Notes: generated from the sequence alone by a model not told the origin. Numbered from the stretch's first letter, positions 33,626 through 42,057 are shown. The stretch: DNA of 42,057 nt from Solidesulfovibrio sp. (GCF_029978005.1 NZ_JARKOZ010000122.1:1-42057), one strand, 5' to 3'. Numbers and translations: made by a program.

Positions 33626-35674
33626 CTAGATCCGGACCTTGATGACCGAGAGCAGGTCGTTGACGTAGCCGCCGTCGCGTTTGTACTCGCGGTAGCCGGC
33701 GCTGTGGGAGCAGCCCACGGCGTAGAGCCTGTCGCCGTCGGACACCAGGTGGGAAGTGGACTGGCCGCAGGCCAGCTGACAGAAGACGCCGGCCAGGTCC
33801 ACCGTGTCCCCGGGCTCGTGCTCGGGGTTGGTCGAGGCGACGATCCTGCCCCCGGCCTCCACGAACATGCCTTCCGAGCCGTCCAGGATGTTGCCGGCCC
33901 CGTCCCGGGGCAGGGCGTCGTTGAGCATGGACAGGAACTGGGGCTCGGAGTCGAAGACGATGCCGATGCCGCCGAGGACCGCGTCCTGGCGGGCCAGGGA
34001 CGTGATGGCCGCGTTGTAGATGTAGGTGTGGCGGGAGCGTCCCTTGTCCTCGTAGAGGTCCGTGGCCTCGAAGTCCGAGACGCGGTAGAGTTGGGAGTCG
34101 GTCAGCGTCAGGGTCTCGGCCACGAAGCGCTCGGCGAGCACGCGGCCTTCCCGGCGGTGTTCGTCGGGATTGGAGCAGGCCAGGATGCGGCCGTCGCGGT
34201 CGTAGACGAAGAGGTTGGTGTACACCGTGTAGAGGCTGTTGATGTAGGCCAGGATCTCGCGCATGCGGCCCCGGTCGGCGTCGCCGAGGGGAGACTCGAG
34301 CATGCGCCGAAAGTCCGAGGTCAGCGCCCACCAGCGGCAGTCGTTGGCCCGCTCGTAGAGGTTGCGGTCCATGATGTCGATGGCCAGGGCGGCCAGGAAC
34401 TGGACGTCGTGCAGGCGCGAGGAGGTGACGAGCTTTAAAAGGCCCCCGGTGGAGGTCTGGAAGACCTGCTGCACCTGGTCGCCGATCTTTTTGACCTCGT
34501 TGAGCACGTGGGGCAGGGCTTGCGCCTCCACCCGCTCCGATGCGTCGGACTGGATGGATTTCTTGGCGGCCATGATCTCGCCGTTTTGCACCACGAGCTC
34601 CAGGTCCGAGAGCACGTTCTCCGAGGCTTCCTCGACCTTGATGAGGCGGGCGGAAAAGATGGCGTTGCGCCGGATGGCGGCCTCGTCCAGGCCGTGGCCG
34701 TTGGCGCCGTTTTTAAAGGCCGTGGCCACGCGCTTGAGCACCTGACCGTACCAGGGCAGGCCGAAAAACCCCTGGTAGCCCTTGGTGGCCAGGGTCTTGG
34801 ACAGGTAGGCCTCGCCGGCGAGCTGGGCCATGGCGAAATCGTCGCGCAGCGCCATGTTGTACACGCGGCCGCGCGGGGCGCGGGCCGGGTCGCTGGTGGC
34901 GATGGCCCGGCCGTTCTCGTCCAGGATGAGGATGACGATGTCTTCCGAGGACTTCTTGAGGTTCTCGAAGATGCCCTCCATCTCCCCGTCGAAATCGAAG
35001 ACCAGGCACAGGACGCCGAGGGCCTCGCCGGTGTCGGGATGCTTGATGGCCTGGGAGTAGACGAGCGCCTCGCCCCGGCCCGGGAGCAGATCGGTTTCGC
35101 GGCAGGTCTCGACGTAGGAGGCCGCTTCCAGGGTTTCGGCGAGCAGCGGATCGGCGCTTTGCCCGATGGGGTTGTCCTGGTCGAGGTGGGCGCGCACGAC
35201 CCCGGTCGTGTCCAGGACGATGATTTCGTTGTAGACGGTATATTTTTCCCGGTACTCGCGCAGCCGATCGACGATGCGTTCCACGTCGTCGCCGTCGGCA
35301 TCCTCGTCGAGGAGGAAGCGGACGAGGTCGTCGTCCGTGGCCAGAAAGCCCACGTCGGCCGTGCGCTCGAAAAGATTGCGCTTGAGGATGTCGATGGCGA
35401 CTTGCGCCACGGCCGTGATTTCCAGCACCACCTTCTGGGTGTTTTCCAGGACCAGGGTGTCGACGAGGTTTTTTTGCAGGGAGGTGAAGTTGTCCTGGGT
35501 GGTGATGATGAAGTCGATGAGCGTCTGGGCGATGCGGCTGCAATTGATCTTCCCGGTCAGCGTCGCCCGGGTCCATTGCCGGTCCAGGCGGCTGAGGACG
35601 CCCTGGCAGTTCTCCACGCCGCTCATGGCCCGAAGAAGGGATTGTTCGTGTTTCTTGATGAGTTCTTTGTTCAT
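33626..35674 (-). CDS. Soluble protein with two tandem Cache-like modules, no output domain
   Basis: 682 aa with no signal peptide or membrane helix. It is built from two similar halves. ILKRNLFERTADVGFLATD and the following YREKYTVYNEIIVLDTTGVV (first half) match IMDRNLYERANDCRWWALTS and INSLYTVYTNLFVYDRDGRI (second half). Both continue to an Ala-Ile strand and a V-L-x-x-x-V-F-D motif. These resemble Cache/PAS-like ligand sensors, normally extracytoplasmic and joined to signalling domains; none is present here. A helical N-terminal region (1-90) and linker (about 320-430) could mediate dimers. The start ATG has GGAGG 8 bases upstream. It is convergent with the chemoreceptor. It might bind a ligand and act on a partner such as a chemotaxis protein; this is speculation. 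Confidence 0.8.
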   Translation of the reverse strand: MNKELIKKHEQSLLRAMSGVENCQGVLSRLDRQWTRATLTGKINCSRIAQTLIDFIITTQDNFTSLQKNLVDTLVLENTQKVVLEITAVAQVAIDILKRNLFERTADVGFLATDDDLVRFLLDEDADGDDVERIVDRLREYREKYTVYNEIIVLDTTGVVRAHLDQDNPIGQSADPLLAETLEAASYVETCRETDLLPGRGEALVYSQAIKHPDTGEALGVLCLVFDFDGEMEGIFENLKKSSEDIVILILDENGRAIATSDPARAPRGRVYNMALRDDFAMAQLAGEAYLSKTLATKGYQGFFGLPWYGQVLKRVATAFKNGANGHGLDEAAIRRNAIFSARLIKVEEASENVLSDLELVVQNGEIMAAKKSIQSDASERVEAQALPHVLNEVKKIGDQVQQVFQTSTGGLLKLVTSSRLHDVQFLAALAIDIMDRNLYERANDCRWWALTSDFRRMLESPLGDADRGRMREILAYINSLYTVYTNLFVYDRDGRILACSNPDEHRREGRVLAERFVAETLTLTDSQLYRVSDFEATDLYEDKGRSRHTYIYNAAITSLARQDAVLGGIGIVFDSEPQFLSMLNDALPRDGAGNILDGSEGMFVEAGGRIVASTNPEHEPGDTVDLAGVFCQLACGQSTSHLVSDGDRLYAVGCSHSAGYREYKRDGGYVNDLLSVIKVRI

Positions 35675-36368
35675 GACGGCAGCCTCCGATAGGCACGTCT
35701 ACGGGTGTTGTCTTTCGGCGCGGGCGCTCCGCGATGCGGCGGAGACGCGAGCGGCCGGCCGGGCGGCGCGGCCCGGGCTCCCGCGGCGGCGGCGGAAGCT
35801 CCGGCGGCCCCGGTGATTCATTCAGATCTTACATATTTGCTGATTCGCTGGACCCTTTGGAAAGGCGATACCTCCCGTACGGATTGGCGGCATTGCAGGA
35901 GCACGCCGATTGCATGGCGATTTGTTGCGCGGCCGCCCTCTAGTGAGATCACGAAAATATCAATGCCAAAGCATGTTGCTTCATAGGCACGCTCTCTTTT
36001 TCCGCAAGTCGGCGCATATCCGACGCAATACCTGGTCGGCGGAGCGGGCGTTGCGGCAAGCTGAAGCCAGCTCTGGCCCAAACAAAACATAGGTAGACAC
36101 TTTTGTCAAAGGAATCGCGAGGGACACTGGCGCGGGATTTTTCGTGATCTGGAAAAGGCCTTCAGATCGTGCGCGTTCCAGAGGTCGCGTCGCCAGCTCC
36201 AGGGACGGGCCGCCCGCAAGGGGGGCGGGACGGCCGAACCGCGCCCGCGCCCGGAGCGCCGCGTAGAGCGGCGACGACATGCTCATGCCCGTGCCTGGCG
36301 GCCGGACCGCGTCGCGGGCGGAGCATCGCGCGCGTCCCGGCCCGAGGAAGCCGGCCCGCCGGCGGGCG
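35675..36368. other. About 690-bp gene-free region with an AT-rich core
   Basis: Bases about 35690-35815 are extremely GC-rich, whereas about 35815-36150 are far richer in A+T than anything nearby. No frame in it looks like a real protein. It should contain the promoter of the minus-strand double-Cache gene. An imperfect palindrome lies at 36146-36168 (GATCTG ... AAGGCCTT ... CAGATC). No promoter boxes could be assigned with confidence. Confidence 0.5.
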
Positions 36369-36397
36369 AAAAAAAGGGCGCGGCCGAAGCCGCGCCC
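36369..36397 (-). terminator. Rho-independent terminator of the aconitase-PpiD unit
   Basis: Read on the minus strand: GGGCGCGGC-TTCG-GCCGCGCCC followed by seven T. The stem is perfect with a stable UUCG tetraloop, 24 bases past the PpiD stop. Confidence 0.95.
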
Positions 36398-36421
36398 GTG
36401 TCGGCGTGGGGTGCGCCCGGC

Positions 36422-38371
36422 CTAGTTGCCGGCCCCGGCGGGAGCCTGGCCGGGAACGGTGCGCGGGCCGAGGATCTGGTCGTTGACGATCTCGACCTTG
36501 GCCGCTTCCTGCACCGTCTTGAGATAGGCGTTGAAGAGCTCCGTGCGCTTGGTCTGGGAAAGGGTCTGGAGCCAGCGGTCCTTTTCCTTGTCCCACAGGG
36601 CGGCTTCGGCCGGCACCCGCTTGTCCAGGCCGGCCAGCACGTAGCCGTCGCTCACGGCGTAAGCCGCCTTGAACCAGCCCGGGTCCTTGGCCTCGAAGGC
36701 CGTCTGGGCCAGCACCGGGGCCATGCCCAGGCCCGGGATGAAGCCCTGGCGGGTGAAGGGCTGGGACACGGCGACCTTGCCCTTGTACTCGTCGAGCACC
36801 TTCTGCCGGCCCTCGGGGGTCTCCATGGCCTTGGCCAGTTCGTCGGCCTTGGCCCGGGCCCGCTTCTGGCCTTCCTCGGCGATCAGGCGGTCCTTGATGA
36901 CGTCGGACACGGCCTCCAGGGGCTCGAAGCCGGCCGGCTTGACGTCGGCCACCCGGGCCATGAGAAAGCCGTCCTGGGTGGACAGGGGCGTGTCGGAGAC
37001 CTCGCCCTTTTGCATCTTGAACAGGGCGGCCATGGCCTGGTCGGTCAGGCCCAGGTCCGCCGGGGGATTTTGCTGGGCGAAGAAGTCCGAGGCCTTGAGC
37101 TCGAGCTTCTCCTCGGTCGCGGCCTTGGCCAGGTCCTCGCCCGAGGCGATCTTTTCCTGGACCGCGTCCATGGCCTTGGCCAGCCGGTCGGCGGCCTTCT
37201 GTTCGGCCAGTTCGGCGCGGATGTCGTCCTTGACCTCGGCCAGGGTCCGTTCGCCGGCGGCCTGGTGGTCGCCGGCCTGGATGAGGTGCAGGCCCAGGCT
37301 CGTGCGCACCGGGGCGCTGATCTCGTCTTTCTTGAGGCCGAAGGCCGTTTCCTCGAACGCCCCGAATTCCTTGGGCAGGCTGCCCTTGGGCAGCCAGGCC
37401 CAGTCCTCGCCGATGAGTCCGTCGGGGTTGTTGGGATTTTTGGGCAAAAGCGTGGCGAAGTCCGCGCCGGCCTTGAGCTTGGCGGCCAGGTCCTTGAGCT
37501 TGGCCTCGGCCGCGTCCGCGGCCTCCTTGGGCGCATCCGGCGGCAGCATGATGAGGAAGTGGCGCACCCGCACCTGCTCGGGCTTGGCGTATTTCTTCTT
37601 GTTGGCCTCGTAGGAGGCGGCGATGTCGGCGTCGGGCACCTCGGCCGGCTTGGCCAGGGCCTTGGGCGTGAACTCCACGAACTCGATCTTGACCTGGGCG
37701 GGGGTCGCGAACTGGTCCTTGCGCGCCTCGTAGTAGGCCTTGATCTGGTCGGCCGTGGGCGCGTAGCCCTTGGTGAAGTCCTCGGACCGGAAGGGGATGT
37801 AGCTGATGACGGCCTGCTCGCGCATGAAGTCGAAGATGGACCGGGCTTCGGCCTCGGTCACCGTGGCCGGCAGGCTCACGTAGGCGGCGAGCTTCTCCAG
37901 CAGCAGGTTCTGGCGGAAGTCGTCCTCGAACTCGCCCGGGGTCACGCCGTTGGACTTGAGCAGGTTCTCGTAGCGCTTGGCGTCGAACTGCTTGGACTCG
38001 TCCTGGAAGGCCGGAATCTTGGCGATTTCCGCCCGCAGTTCGTCGGCGGTGACGGTGATGCCGAGTTTTTTGCCCTGGTCCTCCAGCAGCCGGGTGGTCA
38101 CCAGGTTGCTGAAGACCTGCCAGCGGAAGCCCCCTTCCTGGAGGTCCTTGTCCGTGACGTCGGGGTTCTTGCTTTTCACCAGCCGCAGGCTTTCCTGATA
38201 GGCTTTCTCGTAGTCCTTGATCAGCACGGGCTGGCCGTCGATGGTGGCCAGCACCGTGGCCTTGTCGCCCCGGAAGTTGCCCACGCCCCAGAAGACGAAG
38301 ACGATGATGATCAGTCCGAAGACGATCTTGACGCCCCAGGACTGGGCGTGCTTGCGCATGGGATCGAGCAT
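36422..38371 (-). CDS. ppiD: PpiD-like membrane-anchored peptidyl-prolyl isomerase/chaperone
   Basis: 649 aa. A short cytoplasmic start (MLDPMRKHAQSWG) and one membrane helix (about residues 13-33, VKIVFGLIIIVFVFWGVGNF) lead into a periplasmic SurA/PpiD-type helical chaperone region (RGDKATVLATIDGQPV and FQDESKQFDAKRYENLLKSN). A parvulin-like PPIC domain follows around 260-360 (VRVRHFLIMLP, GLHLIQAGDH), then a second helical part. It should assist folding of exported proteins at the inner membrane. The ATG at 38371 has AAGGAGA 6 bases upstream; the frame is open further back, but without the membrane-helix logic. It lies 29 bases after aconitase and is probably co-transcribed with it. Confidence 0.92.
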   Translation of the reverse strand: MLDPMRKHAQSWGVKIVFGLIIIVFVFWGVGNFRGDKATVLATIDGQPVLIKDYEKAYQESLRLVKSKNPDVTDKDLQEGGFRWQVFSNLVTTRLLEDQGKKLGITVTADELRAEIAKIPAFQDESKQFDAKRYENLLKSNGVTPGEFEDDFRQNLLLEKLAAYVSLPATVTEAEARSIFDFMREQAVISYIPFRSEDFTKGYAPTADQIKAYYEARKDQFATPAQVKIEFVEFTPKALAKPAEVPDADIAASYEANKKKYAKPEQVRVRHFLIMLPPDAPKEAADAAEAKLKDLAAKLKAGADFATLLPKNPNNPDGLIGEDWAWLPKGSLPKEFGAFEETAFGLKKDEISAPVRTSLGLHLIQAGDHQAAGERTLAEVKDDIRAELAEQKAADRLAKAMDAVQEKIASGEDLAKAATEEKLELKASDFFAQQNPPADLGLTDQAMAALFKMQKGEVSDTPLSTQDGFLMARVADVKPAGFEPLEAVSDVIKDRLIAEEGQKRARAKADELAKAMETPEGRQKVLDEYKGKVAVSQPFTRQGFIPGLGMAPVLAQTAFEAKDPGWFKAAYAVSDGYVLAGLDKRVPAEAALWDKEKDRWLQTLSQTKRTELFNAYLKTVQEAAKVEIVNDQILGPRTVPGQAPAGAGN

Positions 38372-38400
38372 GTTTTCTCCTTGGTGGCGGGCGTGGCCGG

Positions 38401-40323
38401 TTAGGCCCGCGCGCCCCGGACCCGGTTGAGCAGGCCGCCGGCCCGGATGATCTCCAGTTCCTGGGCGGTCAGGTCGTTTTTGACGGCCACGTCGCCGACT
38501 CCGGCCACGGCCATCGTGGCCGTGCCGCCGGCGGTGAGGGTCCCGGTGGCCAGGGTTATGGCGGCGCCGGCCGGAATGCGGTCGTAGTCCGCCGGGTCGG
38601 CGAGCAGCAGCGGCAGGATGCCGAAGTTGACGAGGTTGGCCCGGTGGATGCGGGCCAGGGACTTGGCCACCACGGCGGCCACGCCCAGGTAGCGGGGACC
38701 GAGCGCCGCGTGCTCGCGGCTCGAGCCCTGGCCGTAGTTCTCGCCGCCGAGGATCACGCCCTTGCCGAGCTTTTTGATGCGCGGCACGAACTCGGCGTCC
38801 ACCCGGCTGAAGATGTATTCGCTGATGGCCGGGATGTTGGAGCGAAGGGCCGTGATCTGCGCCCCGGCCGGCAGGATGTGGTCGGTGGTGATGTCGTCGC
38901 CGACCTTGAGCGCCACCTGCGCCTCGATGACCGCGGGCAGGGGGGTGAACGGCGGCAGCGGGGCGATGTTGGGCCCGCGGCGGATGTCCACGCCCGCGCC
39001 GTCGGCCGGCGGGTAGACGAAGAGGCTGCGGATGTCCGGGGCGTCGGCCGGCAGCTCGGCTTTGGCCGGGGCCTCGCCCCAGCCGGCCGGGTCGGTGAAC
39101 GCGCCGTGAAGCGCCGCCATGGCCGCGGTCTGCGGGCTGACCAGGTACACCTTGGCGTCCTGGGTGCCGGAGCGGCCCTCGAAATTGCGGTTGAAGGTGC
39201 GCGCGCTCACGCCCCCGGAGACCGGCGAGCCGCCCATGCCGATGCACGGGCCGCAGGCGCACTCCAGGATGCGCGCCCCGGCGTCGAGGAGCGCGTCGAT
39301 GCGGCCCCTGGCCGCCAGCATCTTGAGCACCTGCTTGGAGCCCGGCGCGATGAGCAGGTCCGTGGAAGGCTCGATGCGTTTGCCCTCCAGGATGTCGGCC
39401 ACGGCCATGAGGTCGGCGTAGGAGGAGTTGGTGCACGAGCCGATGCAGGACTGGTCCACCTTCATGCCGGCCAGTTCGGCGATGGTCACGGCCCGGTCCG
39501 GCATGTGCGGCGCGGCGGCCATGGGAACCAGGGAAGACAGGTCGATCTCCATCACCTCGTCGTACGTGGCGTCGGGGTCGGCGGCGAGCTCCGTGAAGTC
39601 GCCCGGCCGGCCCATGGCGGTCAGGAAGGCCTTGGTGGCGGCGTCGCTGGGGAAGATCGAGGTGGTGGCCCCGAGCTCCGCGCCCATGTTGGTGATGACG
39701 GCGCGTTCGGGCACGGACAGCGTGGCCACGCCCGGGCCGGCGTACTCGATGACCTTGCCCACGCCGCCCTTGACCGTGAGCATGCCGAGGAGCTTCAAAA
39801 TCACGTCTTTGGCCGTGGCCCAGCCCGTGAGGCTGCCGGTCAGGTTGACCTTGACCACCTTGGGCATGGCGATGACGTAGGCCTCGCCGGCCATGGCCAG
39901 GGCCACCGACAGGCCGCCCGCGCCCATGGCCATGGCCCCCACGCCGCCGGCCGTGGGCGTGTGGGAGTCGGAGCCGACCAGGGTCTTGCCGGGCTTGGCG
40001 AAGTTCTCCAGGTGCAGCTGGTGGCAGATGCCCGTGCCGGGGGGCGAGAAGATGATGCCGTACTTGGCCGCCACGGTGCGCAGGTAGGCGTGGTCGTCGG
40101 GATTGCGGAAACCCATCTGCAGGGTGTTATGGTCCACATAGCTCACGGACAGCTCGGTGCGCACGCGGGGCAGGCCGATGGCCTCGAACTGGAGGTAGGC
40201 CATGGTGCCGGTGGCGTCCTGGGTGAGCGTCTGGTCGATGCGCAGGGCGATTTCGGACCCGGGCGTCATTTCGCCGGCGACAAGATGGTCCTTGATGATC
40301 TTTTGCGTCAAATTAAGCGGCAT
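38401..40323 (-). CDS. Aconitate hydratase (aconitase)
   Basis: 640 aa [4Fe-4S] enzyme converting citrate to isocitrate. The cluster cysteines are C297 (IGSCTNSS) and C357/C360 (ACGPCIGMGG). Other marks are HQLHLENFAKPGKTLVGSDS, HTPTAGGVGAMAMGAGG, and in the C-terminal swivelling domain GDDITTDHILPAG and GSSREHAALGPRYLG. At 640 residues it belongs to the compact, mitochondrial/LeuC-like branch, not the roughly 890-residue AcnA/IRP type. The ATG has AGAGGA about 7 bases upstream. It is first in a unit with ppiD and divergent from the nitroreductase gene. With the malate dehydrogenase and fumarases it supplies part of the citric-acid-cycle reactions. Confidence 0.95.
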   Translation of the reverse strand: MPLNLTQKIIKDHLVAGEMTPGSEIALRIDQTLTQDATGTMAYLQFEAIGLPRVRTELSVSYVDHNTLQMGFRNPDDHAYLRTVAAKYGIIFSPPGTGICHQLHLENFAKPGKTLVGSDSHTPTAGGVGAMAMGAGGLSVALAMAGEAYVIAMPKVVKVNLTGSLTGWATAKDVILKLLGMLTVKGGVGKVIEYAGPGVATLSVPERAVITNMGAELGATTSIFPSDAATKAFLTAMGRPGDFTELAADPDATYDEVMEIDLSSLVPMAAAPHMPDRAVTIAELAGMKVDQSCIGSCTNSSYADLMAVADILEGKRIEPSTDLLIAPGSKQVLKMLAARGRIDALLDAGARILECACGPCIGMGGSPVSGGVSARTFNRNFEGRSGTQDAKVYLVSPQTAAMAALHGAFTDPAGWGEAPAKAELPADAPDIRSLFVYPPADGAGVDIRRGPNIAPLPPFTPLPAVIEAQVALKVGDDITTDHILPAGAQITALRSNIPAISEYIFSRVDAEFVPRIKKLGKGVILGGENYGQGSSREHAALGPRYLGVAAVVAKSLARIHRANLVNFGILPLLLADPADYDRIPAGAAITLATGTLTAGGTATMAVAGVGDVAVKNDLTAQELEIIRAGGLLNRVRGARA

Positions 40324-40485
40324 GGGGGGTCCTCTTGCTTGGTCGGGAAAGGGGAAAATGTCCGGCCTGCATGCCTTTCCCCGCCAGCGAAGTCAAGGGG
40401 CCGCCCGGAGCCGCCGGGCGGGCGTCTTGACAGTCACGGCGAGGCGGGCGCACACGGGTAGGGTCAGGAAAAAAAGGAGCGTCCC

Positions 40486-41121
40486 ATGGACTTCAAGGAT
40501 GTCATGGCGGCCCGCCGGGCCGTCAATTTCTTCGACCCCGACCGCGACGTGCCGCAGGCCGACCTGGAAGCGTTGCTCGAAACCGCGACGCGCGCGCCGT
40601 CGAGCTTCAACCTCCAGCCCTGGAAGGTGGCCGTGCTGCGCAACCCGGCCCAAAAAGCCAGGCTGCGCGCCCTGGCCTGGGACCAGCCCAAGATCACCGA
40701 GGCCCCGGTCGTGCTCATGTACCTGGCCGACACCCAGGCCTGGAACATGTACGAACCCTCCTTCGAGCGCCAGTTCTCCTACCTGATGGAAACCGGCCGC
40801 TACAAACCGGAACAGCGAGAGGCCTTCGCCGCCTCGGTCAAAAGCCTCTACGGCGAAACCCCGGAAAAATCCCTGGCCTTCGGGGCCAAGAACACGGCCT
40901 TTTTCGCCATGACCTTCATGTACGCCGCCGCCGCCGCCGGCTATGTCACCCACCCCATGGACGGGTTCGACCACGACGGCGTGCGCGAGGCCTTCGGCAT
41001 CCCCGACCGGTTCTGGATTCCCCTGCTCATGGCCGTGGGACATCTCAAACCCGGCGTCACGGTCGCACCGCCCAAATGGCGCTTCGGCCTGGATGACTTC
41101 CTCTATAACCTGCCCGAATAG
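40486..41121 (+). CDS. Nitroreductase-family flavoprotein
   Basis: 211 aa cytoplasmic FMN oxidoreductase. N-terminal FMN motif ARRAVNFFDPDRDVPQADLE and the substrate-loop motif TRAPSSFNLQPWKVAVL are typical of the family, as are the mid-helix AKNTAFFAMTFMYAAAAAGY and the C-terminal GIPDRFWIPLLMAVGHLKPG. Such enzymes use NAD(P)H to reduce nitroaromatics, quinones or enals; the natural substrate is unknown. The ATG has AAAAAGGAG 7 bases upstream. TTGACA lies at 40428-40433 in the divergent gap to aconitase, without a good -10 partner. It is followed after 17 bases by the YceI-family gene. Confidence 0.9.
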   Translation: MDFKDVMAARRAVNFFDPDRDVPQADLEALLETATRAPSSFNLQPWKVAVLRNPAQKARLRALAWDQPKITEAPVVLMYLADTQAWNMYEPSFERQFSYLMETGRYKPEQREAFAASVKSLYGETPEKSLAFGAKNTAFFAMTFMYAAAAAGYVTHPMDGFDHDGVREAFGIPDRFWIPLLMAVGHLKPGVTVAPPKWRFGLDDFLYNLPE

Positions 41122-41138
41122 GGCGAAGGAACATCGCC

Positions 41139-41882
41139 ATGCGTCGTCATATCCTTTGTCTCCTGTGCGCCGCCGTCCTGGGCATCGCCCCGGCGACGGC
41201 CCTGGCTGAGGCCGCCAATTCCCTGCTGCTGGCCCAGGCGGCCCCGGCCGGCCAGGCCCAACCCGCCGAGCCGGCCAAGCCCGAGGCCGCCAAGCCGGCC
41301 GAAGCGGCCAAACCCGCCGAGGAAGCCGGCCCGGTCGTGGACGGCGTGACCCTCGACCCGCCCCATACCTCCGCGACGTTTCGCATCCGCCACATCGTCG
41401 CGCCCGTGGCCGGACGCTTCGACGTCGTGGCCGGAACCATCGACATCCCGGCCAAAAATCCCGCCAAAGGCCGCGTGACCTTCACCGTGCAGACCAAAAG
41501 CGTGGACACCGGCGTCGCTGCCCGTGACAAGCACCTCAACACGCCGGACTTCTTCGATACCGCCAATTACCCGGAAATGAAGTTCGTCAGCGATCGTATC
41601 GTCCCGGCCGGCAAGGGCGTCTACAACGTCACCGGCAAGCTCACCATCAAGGACGTGACCAAGACCGTCACCATCCCCGTCAAATTCCTCGGGACCAAGC
41701 CCAACCCCATGATGCCCTGCGTGGACGTCGCGGGCTACGAGGCGACCCTCACGCTCAACCGGCTGGAATACCACGTCGGCACGGGCAAGTTCTTCAAGAT
41801 GGGCGTGGTCGGCGATGCCGTCGACATCCATCTGGCGGGCGAAACCCTGGCCAAGCGCCCCGGCTGCGTGAAGGGAGAGTAG
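41139..41882 (+). CDS. YceI-family periplasmic lipid-binding-like protein
   Basis: 247 aa. Signal peptide (residues 1-23, cleavage near ALA/EA), then a low-complexity Ala/Pro/Lys/Glu linker with repeated PAxxAKP (about 33-65), then one YceI domain. The domain shows DPPHTSATFRIRHIVAPVAG, the charged pair around DKHLNTPDFFDTANYPEM and GKLTIKDVTKTVTIPVKFLG. YceI folds as a lipocalin-like beta barrel binding isoprenoid or amide-like lipids; no specific job can be assigned. AAGGA lies about 9 bases before the start. It lies 17 bases after the nitroreductase gene, so probably in one transcript. Confidence 0.92.
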   Translation: MRRHILCLLCAAVLGIAPATALAEAANSLLLAQAAPAGQAQPAEPAKPEAAKPAEAAKPAEEAGPVVDGVTLDPPHTSATFRIRHIVAPVAGRFDVVAGTIDIPAKNPAKGRVTFTVQTKSVDTGVAARDKHLNTPDFFDTANYPEMKFVSDRIVPAGKGVYNVTGKLTIKDVTKTVTIPVKFLGTKPNPMMPCVDVAGYEATLTLNRLEYHVGTGKFFKMGVVGDAVDIHLAGETLAKRPGCVKGE

Positions 41883-41926
41883 AGGAGGGTAGAGAAGAGG
41901 GGAGGGAGGGAAGATGCCTGCGGCGG

Positions 41927-41980
41927 CCAGGAGGGGGTGACCCCCTCCTGGACCTCCCCGACGGGTGTGGGCGGGGAGGT
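41927..41980. repeat. Two tandem hairpins (REP-like) after the YceI gene
   Basis: First a perfect 11-bp stem CCAGGAGGGGG / CCCCCTCCTGG (41927-41937 with 41941-41951, loop TGA). Then ACCTCCCCG / CGGGGAGGT (41952-41960 with 41972-41980). They lie just past the YceI gene, after a 35-base purine-rich tract (41876-41914). No T-run follows, so they may be repetitive extragenic palindromes that also act as transcript ends. Confidence 0.65.
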
Positions 41981-42057
41981 GGTCGGGAACGGCAAGCGGC
42001 GTTGCGTCGGCCGTTGTGGTCGGGGAATTGGCCCGGACCCGCAGGCCGCAAAGCCGG

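Noticed and set aside
36056-36076. Sigma-54-like box on the minus strand (TGGCTTCAGCTTGC) upstream of the double-Cache gene
   Set aside because: The GG-to-GC spacing is 9, not the required 10 bases, and the -24 half is poor.
35910-36092. Small plus-strand frame of about 60 codons in the AT-rich gap
   Set aside because: No ribosome-binding site, no signal or domain pattern, and overlapping frames are equally open.
40428-40460. Sigma-70 promoter upstream of the nitroreductase gene (TTGACA at 40428)
   Set aside because: No -10-like hexamer at 16-18 bases; the only AT-containing candidate is about 26 bases away.
1-42057. CRISPR arrays, tRNA/rRNA genes, prophage, toxin-antitoxin or anti-phage systems
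   Set aside because: No regularly spaced repeats, RNA-gene signatures or matching protein families were recognised anywhere in the window.

Overview
The window is about 42 kb of a very GC-rich genome (roughly two thirds G+C or more). It most resembles a sulfate-reducing Desulfovibrionaceae bacterium of the Desulfovibrio/Solidesulfovibrio type. This is inferred from gene content: an LDH-like malate dehydrogenase, two-subunit class I hydro-lyases, CCG-domain (HdrB-like) redox proteins, a secreted multihaem cytochrome, a SulP permease and sensory proteins rich in Cache domains. No rRNA, tRNA, CRISPR array, prophage or intact transposase gene was seen.

Layout. (1) 1-2444, plus: malate dehydrogenase (cut by the window edge) and a TtdAB-type L-tartrate dehydratase/fumarase, ended by a clear terminator. 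(2) 2733-3599, plus: a secreted beta-barrel-like outer-membrane protein. (3) 3818-7642, minus: a secreted arylsulfatase followed by an octahaem cytochrome c with HEAT and TPR repeats. (4) 8103-10364, minus: a benzoylformate-decarboxylase-like ThDP enzyme behind the remains of a GlcD/GlcF-type 2-hydroxyacid oxidase. (5) 11027-17274, plus: an RND tripartite efflux operon in the order outer-membrane lipoprotein, adaptor, pump, with a roughly 100-bp MITE-like element between adaptor and pump. A SulP permease follows, converging on a SIS-domain gene. (6) 19772-31215, plus: a two-component system and a seven-gene dicarboxylate/fumarate-respiration cluster. (7) 31409-35674: a Cache/HAMP chemoreceptor convergent with a soluble protein holding two Cache-like repeats. 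(8) 36422-40323, minus: PpiD-like chaperone and aconitase. (9) 40486-41882, plus: nitroreductase and a YceI-family protein, then REP-like hairpins at the window end.

The most coherent system is region 6. A membrane histidine kinase with a periplasmic SBP3-like sensor and an NtrC-type sigma-54 activator lie upstream of two matching palindromes (core ATAACC-N2/3-GGTTAT). Next comes a sigma-54 promoter candidate (TGGCAT-N5-CTGC). The cluster that follows encodes a DASS transporter, two-subunit fumarase, a DctA-like transporter and a fumarate reductase of flavoprotein, iron-sulfur subunit and HdrB-like CCG subunit. That last set is the non-classical 'type E' (SdhABE/MfrABE/TfrAB-like) architecture, with no cytochrome b anchor gene. 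The flavoprotein has Ala where classical enzymes carry the FAD-linking His. The iron-sulfur subunit has the extra Cys expected to turn the [3Fe-4S] centre into [4Fe-4S]. The set reads as a regulated module for importing malate/fumarate, interconverting them and reducing fumarate to succinate.

All calls come from reading the sequence and recalling family motifs. No database search was run.
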